Shown here piece by piece: positions 8,720 to 18,769 of a stretch of DNA of 43,643 nt. The DNA is from an uncultured bacterium (GTDB lineage Bacteria; JAAXHH01). Both the position numbers and the translations under genes were made by a program. Under the pieces are notes generated by a model. It ran no database searches. It was not told the DNA's origin and worked only from the letters and a program-made list of their open reading frames with translations. The first letter of the stretch is position 1. Every line of letters begins with the position of its first letter. The stretch lies in contig CAJXCW010000010.1 of NCBI GenBank assembly GCA_913051705.1, forward strand, positions 1 to 43,643, given 5' to 3'.

Positions 8720-10774
8720 TTACCCTATCTTCCACTGGTCCAGCATGAACGCATAGTCCAGGGCTATCTCGCGCAAATGGTCATATCGGCCTGAGGCGCC
8801 GCCGTGTCCTGCACCCATGTTGGTAACGAGTAAGAGCGGCCGGCCATCTTGTTTCAATGTGCGTAATTTAGCGACGTATTTCGCCGGCTCCCAGTACATC
8901 ACCTGGCTATCATTCAAAGACGTTTTAATCAGCATAACCGGATATTCCATGGCGCGCAAGTTGGTATACGGGCAATACTGCTTCATATACAGATAGTCGT
9001 CTTCGATATTCGGATTGCCCCATTCCTCGTATTCACCGACAGTCAGCGGCAGGGAAGCATCCAGCATGGTGTTGAGCACATCAACAAACGGCACGTGGGA
9101 AACTACGGCTTTGAACAGGTCGGGTCGCATATTGGTGACAGCGCCCATGAGGAGCCCGCCGGCGCTGCCGCCTTCTATGATCAGGTGTTGTGGCGAGGTA
9201 TATCGCTGAGCTATCAGAACCTCCGCGCAGTCGATAAAGTCCGTGAAGGACCTCATTTTATGCATCATGCGGCCCTGGTCGTGCCACGCTTTTCCCATTT
9301 CACCGCCGCCGCGAACATGTGCGATACCGATGGCCACACCGCGATCCAGCAGACTCAATCGTAAGGATGAGAACGTGACCGGATAGGACCAGCCGTAAGA
9401 ACCATAGCCGATCAGAAGCAACGGCGCCTGACCATTTTTTTGAAATCCGTTTTTGTATACTAGAGATATCGGTACCTCTACGCCGTCCCGTACGGTCGTC
9501 GACAGACGTTCGGACGTATATCCCGACCCGTCATAACCGCCCAGTACTTCGGTCTGTTTGAGCAATGCGCTGGTTCGGGTGTCCAGATCATACTCCAGTA
9601 CCGAGTTCGGCGTAACCAGCGACTGATAATTGTATCTTAGCTTACGCGTCTCCCATACCAGATTGATGGAAGAGAAGACTTCATAAACCGGTTCTGCAAA
9701 AGGGATGGTATGCGATTCTTCATTTTCAAATCCGACAATCCGGATTTCGGGAAGCCCGTTACGCCGTTCATACAACACGTAGTGGTCTGAGAATACGTCC
9801 ACATCTTCCAGCATAACCTCTTCCCGATGCGGCACAATTTCCAGCCAATGTTCTTGAGCCGGATTGTGTATCGGCGTCCGGACCAATCTAAAATTACGAC
9901 CCGTATCATTAATGCGTAGATAAAACGCATCCTCCCTGTGATCGGCGTCGTACTCCCGATCCTGTATACGTTCGGCCAGGGTCTGCCATGTCCCCTCGGG
10001 CTGATCCGCCCGAAGATACCAGACTTCGGTGGTGGTATGACTACCTGCGGACAGAAAAATATATTCCCCGCTTCTGGCACGCCGGGCGAAGAGATAAAAG
10101 AGTTCATCCTTCTCTTCATAGATGAGCGTGTCATTCGGCTCACCAAGCGTATGTCGATACAGGCGATATTGCCGTTTGGTATGATCTTCGGTCGTATAGA
10201 AGATGGTTCGATTATCCGCCGCCCAGACTACGGCGCCGACTTTCTCGATGGTATCCGGCAAGAGTTCTCCGGTGCGAAGATCCTTAATATACAGTGTATA
10301 TTCCCGGAACCCGGTCTCATCGGTCGCATAGGCCAGCAGCTGGTTGTCATCACTTACGGTATAGGGACCGAGCGACATGTATTCCTTACCCTCTGCCAAT
10401 TCGTTCAGATCGAGCGTCACTTCCTCGACTGATTCGATCGACCCTTTCTTACGGCAGTAGATCTCGTATTGTTTCCCTTCTTCCGTACGATGATAGTAGT
10501 AATAACCGCGATTAAGATACGGCACGGATAAATCCGTCTCTTTGATCCGGGCGAGCATTTCGTCATAGAGATCGTTCTGAAATGCTTTGGTATGCGCCAT
10601 GATGTTATCGGTATAGGCGTTTTCCGCTTCCAGGTAGGCAGTGACTTCCGGTTTCTCTTTTTCTCTCAGCCAGAAATAGTCATCCTGACGCGCGTCACCG
10701 TGTATGGTGTCAGACTTCGGGTGCTTCGCCGCCACCGGGGGGGCTAAGGGGCTATCTGAGGTTTTATTGGTCAT
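8720..10774 (-). CDS. ptrB: Oligopeptidase B-like prolyl oligopeptidase (S9A)
   Basis: Serine peptidase of the prolyl oligopeptidase family, 684 residues, the usual size. The N-terminus DARQDDYFWLREKEKPEV and the following beta-propeller region match oligopeptidase B, which cleaves short peptides after basic residues. The C-terminal alpha/beta-hydrolase domain shows the catalytic Ser in EGGSAGGLLMGAV (about residue 536), Asp in KTSLNDSQVMYWEP (about 620) and His in GAGHGGASGRYD (about 655). No signal peptide is present, so it should be cytoplasmic. The ADP-ribosylglycohydrolase and ahcY genes lie upstream on the same strand, but a repeat-bearing 108-bp gap separates it from the former, so shared transcription is uncertain. 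Confidence 0.93.
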   Translation of the reverse strand: MTNKTSDSPLAPPVAAKHPKSDTIHGDARQDDYFWLREKEKPEVTAYLEAENAYTDNIMAHTKAFQNDLYDEMLARIKETDLSVPYLNRGYYYYHRTEEGKQYEIYCRKKGSIESVEEVTLDLNELAEGKEYMSLGPYTVSDDNQLLAYATDETGFREYTLYIKDLRTGELLPDTIEKVGAVVWAADNRTIFYTTEDHTKRQYRLYRHTLGEPNDTLIYEEKDELFYLFARRARSGEYIFLSAGSHTTTEVWYLRADQPEGTWQTLAERIQDREYDADHREDAFYLRINDTGRNFRLVRTPIHNPAQEHWLEIVPHREEVMLEDVDVFSDHYVLYERRNGLPEIRIVGFENEESHTIPFAEPVYEVFSSINLVWETRKLRYNYQSLVTPNSVLEYDLDTRTSALLKQTEVLGGYDGSGYTSERLSTTVRDGVEVPISLVYKNGFQKNGQAPLLLIGYGSYGWSYPVTFSSLRLSLLDRGVAIGIAHVRGGGEMGKAWHDQGRMMHKMRSFTDFIDCAEVLIAQRYTSPQHLIIEGGSAGGLLMGAVTNMRPDLFKAVVSHVPFVDVLNTMLDASLPLTVGEYEEWGNPNIEDDYLYMKQYCPYTNLRAMEYPVMLIKTSLNDSQVMYWEPAKYVAKLRTLKQDGRPLLLVTNMGAGHGGASGRYDHLREIALDYAFMLDQWKIG

Positions 10775-10842
10775 AGTTAGTGTATCGGTTATCCTTAATG
10801 GGGCGGGCTTGTAGGCCTGCCGCTACAGGGTTTTGGTGTTGT

Positions 10843-10878
10843 TATGGATCCTCGCTTAAAGCCTGCGGGGATGACAAC
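10843..10878 (-). repeat. Dispersed repeat, copy A
   Basis: Read on the minus strand this 36-bp unit begins GTTGTCATCCCCGCAGGC and ends GGATCCATA. It matches a second copy at 42914-42949 at 33 of 36 positions. Both copies are intergenic. The GTCATCCC...GGGATCC pattern resembles REP-type palindromic elements common in environmental bacteria. Confidence 0.75.
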
Positions 10879-10882
10879 CATT

Positions 10883-11869
10883 TCAACTTTTGTCGCGTAC
10901 GTATGATATTTCATAGCATTTATGGGCCAGCGTGATCAGGTCATCATAGGTCCAGGTCCCCCGGTCGTTAACCAGGCGTGTCCAATCCGCTGGTACCGCA
11001 TCCAGACTGAGGTGCGCGCCAGACAGGGCGCCGGTCATGGCGGCCGTGGTGTCCACATCACCGCCGCCTGCCATCGCTGTCGTGATGGCATCCACATAAG
11101 AGGACGGCGATTTTAGAAAAGCATACAGACTCCACAGCACACTGGGCGTAATAAAAACGGGGATGCCCGGCCACCCGGTCCATTCCGCTGGACAATCCCC
11201 TATGGACTTCACCTCTTCAAGTACCACATCGAGAGGATTATCGAGCCATCCGGGCAATCGAAGCAAGGCATCAGCCAGCACCGGGTCAAACGGTCGGCAC
11301 CAATCCGATACCTGTTCCGCTACGACCTCCGGTACAATATCTCCTTCATACGTCAGGGTCACCGTACCGGCTATTGCTATCGCCCCGGCCGTACATCGCG
11401 GGTCCAGGTGGGTAATCCGTGCCTGTTGCTCTGCGGCGCGGATCAGGGCGGTATGATCATGGGCAAAGAACAGGCCGATGGGAGCCACCCGCATCGCCGT
11501 ACCGTTGCCTGCTGAGGGGGCGGGTGTCCCGGCCTGATCCCAGGGTACCCCGGCTTCCAGACGGGCTGCCGCCTCCAGCGCGCCGCGCCCCGACCCTACG
11601 ATGCGGCCTTCCGAAAAAATAGCACGGATACGATCGGCATAATCTACCGGATTAAACGCCCCGCAGTCTGCATAGCTGATCATCAACTCACGTGCCAGTT
11701 GTGAATCATCGGAATACTGCCCGGACCAATCGGCTAACTGATTGGTTCTGATTTTGTTATCCACATAGGCCCGACATTCTTCAGGCGGTTTGCTCTCGAT
11801 CACGTAACCGAGCGCATCACCGACGCATTGGCCAAGCAGACAGCCGGTGAACTGTTGTAACGTGGGCAT
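10883..11869 (-). CDS. ADP-ribosylglycohydrolase (DraG/ARH) family protein
   Basis: An all-helical dinuclear-Mg hydrolase of 328 residues that removes ADP-ribose from proteins or small molecules. Metal-site motifs are visible: QCVGDALGYV near the N-terminus, WSGQYSDDSQLAREL (usually TDDT), GNGTAMRVAPIGLFFA in the middle, and AGGGDVDTTAAMTGAL near the C-terminus. All the acidic ligands appear present. ATG 11869 has GGAG about 15 nt upstream, a weak signal. It ends the 40-nt-spaced pair with ahcY upstream and precedes oligopeptidase B. The true substrate (ADP-ribosyl-arginine, ADP-ribosyl-nucleoside or other) cannot be told. No ADP-ribosyltransferase partner is visible in this window. Confidence 0.9.
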   Translation of the reverse strand: MPTLQQFTGCLLGQCVGDALGYVIESKPPEECRAYVDNKIRTNQLADWSGQYSDDSQLARELMISYADCGAFNPVDYADRIRAIFSEGRIVGSGRGALEAAARLEAGVPWDQAGTPAPSAGNGTAMRVAPIGLFFAHDHTALIRAAEQQARITHLDPRCTAGAIAIAGTVTLTYEGDIVPEVVAEQVSDWCRPFDPVLADALLRLPGWLDNPLDVVLEEVKSIGDCPAEWTGWPGIPVFITPSVLWSLYAFLKSPSSYVDAITTAMAGGGDVDTTAAMTGALSGAHLSLDAVPADWTRLVNDRGTWTYDDLITLAHKCYEISYVRDKS

Positions 11870-11908
11870 AATCTGTCTGGTCTCCGGGAGGTGGGTCAGG
11901 TCTTGAAA

Positions 11909-13189
<1,281 letters not shown>

Positions 13190-13192
13190 TTA

Positions 13193-13780
13193 GTGGTTGA
13201 TGGCCATGCCGAATTTTGGAATAACATAACAAATATAGCCGGCCCTGTACTATCGTGCAATAATAACGTTTGCGTTATGGACCGAGATGATTACAATAAA
13301 AATAGTGCCTTGACGTCAGCGGCTGTGCCTAAGTACCCTGTTTCACAATCAAGGTTGAAAAAACTACCTAAGACTCGTATAGGCGGCGATCTGTCCTACC
13401 ATGTTGCCGGCTTTTTGTTCGAAAGTGATGTGATCAAAGTTAATGTTGAAGAAGATATTCAGGGGCTTGAACAGGATCTCGACTTCTATTATGCGATCCT
13501 GGGCTATCATGTGACGGAGCAACTTCTAATTTACGGTAGCTACTGGTTTCTGGATGCGCATACTGCGTTACCAGTACCCGGAAATGCAACCATTGAAGAT
13601 GATGAGCTGGAAATTTTCACCCTTGGCGCTTCCCATGATTTAATGGACAGGATCAGACTCAAAGCCCAGTATTCCAGGGTAACAATAGATGGAAAATTGC
13701 AAAAACTTTCACAGGGTATCGTCATTAACGAACCCGATAAAGGCAGTATTTTCGGGGTCACTGTTTCCGTAATTTTCTAA
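13193..13780 (+). pseudogene. C-terminal fragment of an outer-membrane beta-barrel (porin-like) protein
   Basis: The ORF encodes 195 residues. Only the part from about residue 60 (KTRIGGDLSYHVAGFLFE) looks like protein: alternating amphipathic strands (FYYAILGYHVTEQLLIYGSYWF, IRLKAQYSRVTID) ending in VTVSVIF, with the terminal Phe typical of outer-membrane barrels. There is no signal peptide and the first 60 residues are irregular, so the 5' part is missing or degraded. Such barrels are often found beside small phosphate-binding-like proteins, exactly what follows 35 nt downstream. The ORF start is GTG with no ribosome-binding site. It could alternatively be a small barrel with an unrecognised start, but truncation is more likely. 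Confidence 0.6.
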
Positions 13781-13815
13781 AAGCTTATCCAAATCCATCA
13801 GCAGAAAAAATAAAC

Positions 13816-14241
13816 ATGAAACTTGCGATTGTAACCCTATTACTCCTGCTCAGTTGGCCGGAGGCCTCCCTTTCACAAGTGGCGGTAATCGCGCACAAAT
13901 CAGTGCCGATAGACCACATTGAGAAGTCTGAGTTACTCGATTTTTTTACCGGTGACATCAAAAAATGGAATGACGAGCAACCCGTAGTGATCCTGGACCT
14001 CAAACCCCGCGGTGACATAAAGAAAGCGTTTTACAAGTTCCTGGGTAAAAGCCCCTCTCGAATGAAATCCATCTGGTTGAAAAAAATGCTATCCGGTGAA
14101 GGGGATCCGCCTTTATCGATGAAATCTGAAATGGAGTTGTTGGAGAAAGTCGCTTCAACCCCGGGTGCTATCGGGTTCGTGGGGCAAAGACAACCCACCG
14201 GCGATGTCAAAATGCTCTTATGGATCGAAGAAGAGAAGTAA
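13816..14241 (+). CDS. PstS-like small periplasmic substrate-binding protein
   Basis: A 141-residue exported protein: signal peptide MKLAIVTLLLLLSWPEASLS, then a single half-size phosphate-binding-like domain. Recognisable stretches are LLDFFTGDIKKWND, AFYKFLGKSPSRMKSIWLKKM and ASTPGAIGFVGQ, the pattern of PBP-like proteins often encoded between a porin-like barrel and a 4HB sensor kinase or chemoreceptor. Here the barrel upstream is a fragment and the sensor downstream is truncated, so this is the only intact member of the module. The probable role is binding of an oxyanion or delivery of a signal to the sensor; this is inferred from neighbours. Its stop codon overlaps the first base of the MITE-like element. 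Confidence 0.8.
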   Translation: MKLAIVTLLLLLSWPEASLSQVAVIAHKSVPIDHIEKSELLDFFTGDIKKWNDEQPVVILDLKPRGDIKKAFYKFLGKSPSRMKSIWLKKMLSGEGDPPLSMKSEMELLEKVASTPGAIGFVGQRQPTGDVKMLLWIEEEK

Positions 14242-14344
14242 TACCAATTGCAAAATTAAAGACCTTATTATGAATGTTTATAATTGGCTGGAAATAATAA
14301 GGTTTTCACTCATAAATCATAATTTATAAACCAACAATTGGTAT
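14241..14344. repeat. MITE-like element with nested inverted repeats
   Basis: A 104-bp AT-rich element. ATACCAATTG (14241-14250) and CAATTGGTAT (14335-14344) are perfect 10-bp terminal inverted repeats. Inside, ACCTTATTAT (14262-14271) and ATAATAAGGT (14294-14303) form a second perfect 10-bp pair. It codes for nothing and sits between the binding protein and the truncated sensor. It fits a miniature inverted-repeat element, though no clear target duplication or parent transposon is visible. Confidence 0.6.
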
Positions 14345-14370
14345 AACGTGCCAGTAAAAACATACCCCCC

Positions 14371-15474
14371 ATATTAAAAGATCTAAAGCTCCGTACGAAA
14401 CAGTGGATCGGTTTCGGTATCCTCCTCATTATCATGGCAGGTGTCCATAGTTATTCAGCAAGAACCATGGCTGAATTAAAAGCCGGCATTGACGGGGTAA
14501 CGGCAAGCTGGTTGCCAAGAGCCATCGCGATCTCAGACCTCAACGTCCAGGGGGAGACCCTGGCCGCGAAGGCCGGCAGCATCCTCAAGGAGGAACCCCA
14601 ACCCATCCGAGCGCTGAAACCGGATGCGCCTTATATGCTCGAGCGGCTGATCAGTCATTGTCTGAACAAAGACGCCGATAAAAGACCTCAGACCGCCCGA
14701 GACGTGCGGAATGAACTGGATGAAATAAAGGATAGCTTAGAGGCAGGAGAGGTGATCATCAAGAGTGATTCAGACGAGCTGTCTGCTGAGCAAACGCGGT
14801 CCGGCATACTTCGGGCCCCTGTGATATTTGCCGGCGCCGTGTTGGTTTTTCTGACGGCGCTCACCGTCTGGTTTACGGCTGAGCGACAACTGAAACAGCC
14901 CTCACATCCGGAACGTCAATTCCAGTTTCCCATGAGCGCCACCGCTGGAAATCTCTTCGGTGGGCCCGCCATCTCGCCCGACGGAAAGTTGGTTGCCTAT
15001 CCCTATGAGAGTCGTCTCCGGATCCGCGATTTGGAGCGGGGAACCAGCTGGCCGATACCGGATACCGAAGGCGCTGTATACCCTTTCTGGTCACCGGACG
15101 GTAATTTTATCGGCTACGAGCGGACCAATGCCCGCTGGCAGATATCCTTTAATGGTGGTATGCATCCTCGCTGGAGCTCGAGCGGTGATGCGCTTTTTAT
15201 CGTTGAAATAAGCGATGAAGGAAACAATCTCATGGCGGTCAAGGTCAAGGTTGATACCGAGCACGGATTCAGGAGGGATGAACCGGTACGGCTATTCAAC
15301 GCAGATCAGGCAGGTATTGTATTAACCCGGCCCGGTGTGACGCTGGCTTTTATCCCCAACTACGACGTAGCCCCCGATGGTCAGCATTTTGTAGCGGTAC
15401 GCCATATCGGCGGTGATGCCGACGCCGGTGCGACGCTGCATATTGTACTGAACTTGCAGGTCCCCGAGAAGTAG
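14371..15474 (+). pseudogene. Chimera: 4HB sensor N-terminus joined to Ser/Thr kinase tail and shortened PD40 propeller
   Basis: One open frame joins pieces of two unrelated gene types. The first 55 codons (KLRTKQWIGFGILLIIMAG... SWLPRAIAISDLN) are the start of a four-helix-bundle sensor or chemoreceptor, and the codon at the expected start (14371) is ATA, not ATG. After DLN the frame switches to the last lobe of a Ser/Thr protein kinase (SHCLNKDADKRPQTARDV, subdomain XI), a transmembrane helix (VIFAGAVLVFLTALTVWF), then PD40/TolB-like repeats (AISPDGKLVAY, WSPDGNFIGYE, APDGQHFVAV). The kinase catalytic core is absent and the propeller is only about 180 residues instead of several hundred, so there is a second deletion inside it. 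Any product from ATG 14434 would lack kinase activity. Confidence 0.8.
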
Positions 15475-15631
15475 GGATTGGGATATTTAATATTCGGGCT
15501 GTTTGTGAGAGGTGATCTCTCTGGTTTCCCAGTACCTCCCTGGACACGGCACCCGTTCTTGTTGTTTCGTAGTTTCGTAGGTTGCGTTTCGCGATTCGTA
15601 GCAACGTAGTTTCTTACACCCAGGAGCAAAC
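15475..15631. other. Spacer with reiterated TTCGTAG words
   Basis: This 157-bp spacer contains TTTCGTAG repeated in direct and slightly changed copies (15566-15612), just before the ribosome-binding site of the enolase-family gene. It holds no gene. It resembles the short-word reiteration seen in other spacers of the window. Confidence 0.4.
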
Positions 15632-16888
15632 ATGTCTGCAAAAGATTTCGAAATCAAATCAGTAGAACGGATTCCGTTACACGTGCCCTTTCATCCCCGG
15701 TGCGCGGACGTGATGGAAATTCGTGTGCCCTTCTGGTCGTTGATAGATCTGTACAGGGTGACGACCGCCTCGGGCATCGTGGGCTATGGGGAGTTGTTGA
15801 CCAGAGATACGTGGTTCCGGGCGGCGGACCCTACTATCGATAAGATAATCGGGAAGAACCTGTTCGATATTTTGTGGGACGACAGTCTGAGGTCCGGCAT
15901 ACAGATCGCATTGTTCGATGCGGCGGGCAAGGCTCTGGGCGTACCCTGTCACCGGCTATTTGGCTCGCACCATCGGGACGAGTGTCCTGTCTCCTGGTGG
16001 GCGCAGGAAGCGAGTCCGGCCACATGGGCCTCGGAAGCAAAAGCAGCCGAAGAACAGGGCTATACGTCCATGAAGGCCAAAGCAAGGCCCTGGTTTGACG
16101 TCGACGAACAATTGACGGCTATTGACGGGGTGACGTCACCTCGATTCAAGGTAGACCTTGATTTCAACCAGCTTCTTCTGGGCGTAGACCAGGCCGCGAA
16201 GATAATTGCCGCTTTGGAAGCAAAGCACCACCGGTTGGCCATTGTGGAATCACCCATCCCTCAGAATGATGTGTCGGGAAACACCCTGTTGAGGCAAAAA
16301 ATCAGCACGCCTATTGCCATGCATTACGGCAGTCCGCCCATCATGACTGCGATTCGGGAAGGGGTGTGTGATGGCTTTGTCATCGGCGGCGGCGCCGAGA
16401 AAGTATTGAAAGATGGTAGGCTGGCCGCCCAGGCCAATATGCCCTTCTGGTTGCAACTGGTAGGCACCGGCCTCACCACCCTGTTCTCCGTACACCTCGG
16501 CGCCGTGCTGTCCCACGCGCGCTGGCCCGCTATTCCTTGCATCAATATCTGGACCCATCCTTTGATCAAGGGTTTTAAGGTGGAAAGCGGCCACATCAAG
16601 GTCCCTGAAGGACCAGGACTCGGTGTCGAACTGGCCTGGGACGTGATTGAAAACTATACCGTAGATCTGGATTTCAAGCTTCCCAGAAGGCGGCAGATCC
16701 ATACGATCCTCTGGCCGGACGGAAAACGGACGCCCTATCCCGACGCCGGCTATCGTCAGGAGTTCCTCGCAGGCAAACGGGTGGGGTTTTTGCCGGGCAT
16801 CTCCCTGGAGCACCGGCTGGACGACGGCACAGAGAATTTTGACCGCGCATACCGGGCTTTGTTCTCAGAGCCGTATAGTGCGACATAG
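15632..16888 (+). CDS. Enolase-superfamily protein (mandelate racemase/muconate lactonizing type)
   Basis: A 418-residue member of the enolase superfamily with an N-terminal capping domain and a C-terminal barrel. AGGAG precedes ATG by about six nt. The KxK pair is K148-A-K150 in SMKAKARPW. The first two metal ligands fit D175 (FKVDLDFN) and E206 (AIVESPIP). At the third position, normally D/E, the sequence reads STPIAMHYGSPP, so the acidic ligand appears to be lost. GLGVELAWD near the C-terminus is typical of the family. Without the third ligand the usual proton-abstraction chemistry would be weak, so the substrate and even activity are uncertain. It appears to be transcribed alone. Confidence 0.82.
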   Translation: MSAKDFEIKSVERIPLHVPFHPRCADVMEIRVPFWSLIDLYRVTTASGIVGYGELLTRDTWFRAADPTIDKIIGKNLFDILWDDSLRSGIQIALFDAAGKALGVPCHRLFGSHHRDECPVSWWAQEASPATWASEAKAAEEQGYTSMKAKARPWFDVDEQLTAIDGVTSPRFKVDLDFNQLLLGVDQAAKIIAALEAKHHRLAIVESPIPQNDVSGNTLLRQKISTPIAMHYGSPPIMTAIREGVCDGFVIGGGAEKVLKDGRLAAQANMPFWLQLVGTGLTTLFSVHLGAVLSHARWPAIPCINIWTHPLIKGFKVESGHIKVPEGPGLGVELAWDVIENYTVDLDFKLPRRRQIHTILWPDGKRTPYPDAGYRQEFLAGKRVGFLPGISLEHRLDDGTENFDRAYRALFSEPYSAT

Positions 16889-17316
16889 ATTTAAGCGCGT
16901 CAGGCGGAGGAAAGTGGCCTGTCCCATGAACCCTGAGCCTGGCACCTATGTACTGGTCCTTTGTTGCCGTGCGCATAAGGTGTTTATGTTCCGAGAAGCC
17001 ATAGAGAAAGAAGTTGCGGGGCATGATCGGATTTATGTGTGGACACCGGACAAAATCCGCCTTCAACACCATTGATAACCGAGGTGTTAGACAGATCACC
17101 TCGACTGACAGAGTCGCACACGTCAAGCCGCCTCTGATGTGCCCCTCAGTTCAGGAAAATGCCTCCCCATGTAGTAAATTGACATATCTGCCCACAAATA
17201 GTATATTTGAAGCTTCCCCGTAGCCCGTACGTGTTTAGCGTTACGACAATTGAGATTGAACTGGAATCATTTTCTGTCGTTCAACCGCCCTATTGACTCA
17301 ATCGAAAGGAGTTACC
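16889..17316. other. Intergenic region with a possible gene fragment
   Basis: These 428 bp have no full gene. A 49-codon frame beginning at ATG 16926 (MNPEPGTYVLVLCCRAHK) starts like a GIY-YIG/DUF123-type protein, but the rest does not match and it stops early, so it may be an eroded 5' end. The remainder shows nothing except the ribosome-binding site AAGGAG of the next gene. Confidence 0.3.
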
Positions 17317-18459
17317 ATGCGCAAGTTCCTGTTACTCACGATTTGTTTAACCCTTGCCGGCTATACTGCCGTCCGGGCACAGGGCGGTCCTATGGCCGTC
17401 AGTGCCGAGCCGTTCAAAGTCGGCACCTTCGAAATCCAGGGCGAGCCGACGGTCGGTGTGGTACTGCGTGACACCCTGATCGTACATCTTGCCGCAGCGA
17501 ACCGAGTCCTGGAAAGAAGCCCGATGTATCCCCCCGTACCCATGCCGGCGGATATGATCGCGCTGATTGAACGGTACGAATACGGCTTGAAGTATCGTCT
17601 GTATGAGTTGGTCACCCATCTGGTGAATACCGACCAGCTTACGGGCAGCCTTCCGGATTACATCTATAGATATCAGGATCTGCGTACCCTGCCGCCTATC
17701 ATGTACCCCGGTAAAATTCTCAATGCGGCGGTCAACTTCTACAGCCATGTGAATGAATCCGGCAACGAGGAAGAGCGGGCGGAGACGCGCAGACAGCGAC
17801 GGGAAAATCGCGGCGTGCCTTATCTGTTCATTAAACCCGCCCGGGGCGCGGTGATCGGCGCCAGCGATGCGATCATCATCCCCTATGGTCGTAACCGCAC
17901 GGACTGGGAAGTGGAACTCGGCACGGTCATAGGCCGTCCGGCCAAGTACGTATCCGCCACGGATGCACAAAATTATGTATTCGGTTACACGGTTACCATG
18001 GATATTTCAGACCGGGGCGGTCGCCCGCCCGGCGGCTACGGTCTACGGTCCGACTGGTTTGTCGGTAAAGGCCACGATACCTTCGCCCCCATGGGCCCGT
18101 GGATCGTGCCAAAGGAGTTCTATGGCAATCCCATGGAAAATTTGCGGCAGACGCTCAGTGTGGATGGTGAGACCATGCAGGAAGCCCGCGCCGGCGATAT
18201 GATCCACACGCTGTGGGAACTCGTTGAATACGCCTCCTCCATCGTCACCCTGTTTCCCGGTGATGTCATCAATAACGGGACCTCGGGAGGCACCGGGGTG
18301 GGAACGGCCGTACGGGGCGCCCAGCGTTTTCTGCAACCCGGCGAAGTGGTCGAAGCCAGTATCGATGGTATAGGCACCATGCGAATCAACGTCGAAGGGG
18401 AAGCGGTGCCGGCCGGTGGCACGGGGGCAAGGCTGCCGCCGGTGGATAGTTACAGGTGA
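17317..18459 (+). CDS. Secreted fumarylacetoacetate hydrolase (FAH) family protein
   Basis: A 380-residue protein with an N-terminal signal peptide (MRKFLLLTICLTLAGYTAVRAQ) and a C-terminal FAH domain. ATG 17317 follows AAAGGAG closely; the TTG at 17293 used by the ORF track would bury the signal. Domain signatures are MYPGKILNAAVNFYSH, the metal-binding DWEVELGTVIG, GYTVTMDISDRGG and NNGTSGGTGVG. FAH-family enzymes hydrolyse or isomerise acylpyruvates and related keto acids in aromatic and sugar catabolism, normally in the cytoplasm. Periplasmic placement is unusual and suggests action on an extracellular compound. It stands alone, with no pathway neighbours, and is followed by repeats and an amidohydrolase remnant. 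Confidence 0.87.
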   Translation: MRKFLLLTICLTLAGYTAVRAQGGPMAVSAEPFKVGTFEIQGEPTVGVVLRDTLIVHLAAANRVLERSPMYPPVPMPADMIALIERYEYGLKYRLYELVTHLVNTDQLTGSLPDYIYRYQDLRTLPPIMYPGKILNAAVNFYSHVNESGNEEERAETRRQRRENRGVPYLFIKPARGAVIGASDAIIIPYGRNRTDWEVELGTVIGRPAKYVSATDAQNYVFGYTVTMDISDRGGRPPGGYGLRSDWFVGKGHDTFAPMGPWIVPKEFYGNPMENLRQTLSVDGETMQEARAGDMIHTLWELVEYASSIVTLFPGDVINNGTSGGTGVGTAVRGAQRFLQPGEVVEASIDGIGTMRINVEGEAVPAGGTGARLPPVDSYR

Positions 18460-18517
18460 TATCGATTTCGGGTTTCGGATTTATAACCAAGGCCATAGTA
18501 GATAAGAGCTCTATTTG

Positions 18518-18570
18518 TCATCTCGACCGAGCCCTTCGACTGCGCTCAAGACAGGCTACGCTCGAGATGA
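18518..18570. repeat. Inverted repeat joined to an amidohydrolase remnant
   Basis: TCATCTCGA (18518-18526) and TCGAGATGA (18562-18570) are exact inverse complements enclosing a 35-nt loop that contains CTTCGACTGCGCTCAAGAC. The GTCATCTCGACCGAGC...CTTCGAC pattern resembles dispersed repeats of environmental bacteria. It ends two bases before recognisable amidohydrolase coding sequence, suggesting that it marks the breakpoint. Confidence 0.55.
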
Positions 18571-18572
18571 GA

Positions 18573-18695
18573 TTGGACAGCGGTCCCCTCCAGGATATCA
18601 AAGTCCTTCAGAATATATCGTTTGTGATGAAGGAAGGGATTGTGTATAAAATCGAAAACGAAATGGTTCCGGTTATCAGTCCTGAAAAGAATTAA
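18573..18695 (+). pseudogene. C-terminal tail of an amidohydrolase
   Basis: The last 40 codons of the 18456-18695 frame (DSGPLQDIKVLQNISFVMKEGIVYK) match the ending of metal-dependent amidohydrolases of the imidazolonepropionase type, which typically reads DGDPLEDI...VMKDG. Nothing of the catalytic barrel remains. The upstream codons are repeat sequence, so the fragment has no start and is a relic. Confidence 0.65.
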
Positions 18696-18751
18696 AGGAC
18701 TGATGTGACGCAAGACCGGCATATGTTTTTAGCATGTGTTCTGGTTTGTCA

Positions 18752-18769
18752 TCCCGGCGAAAGCCGGGA
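18752..18769. repeat. GNRA-loop hairpin of a dispersed REP-like repeat
   Basis: TCCCGGC and GCCGGGA form a 7-bp stem closed by a GAAA tetraloop, preceded by GTCA and followed by ACCAG. This is the GTCATCCCGGCGAAAGCCGGG type of palindrome. It lies in the 320-bp gap before the sigma-factor pseudogene, a gap that otherwise shows no gene, only the reiterated word GTACAAA near 18910. Confidence 0.6.
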
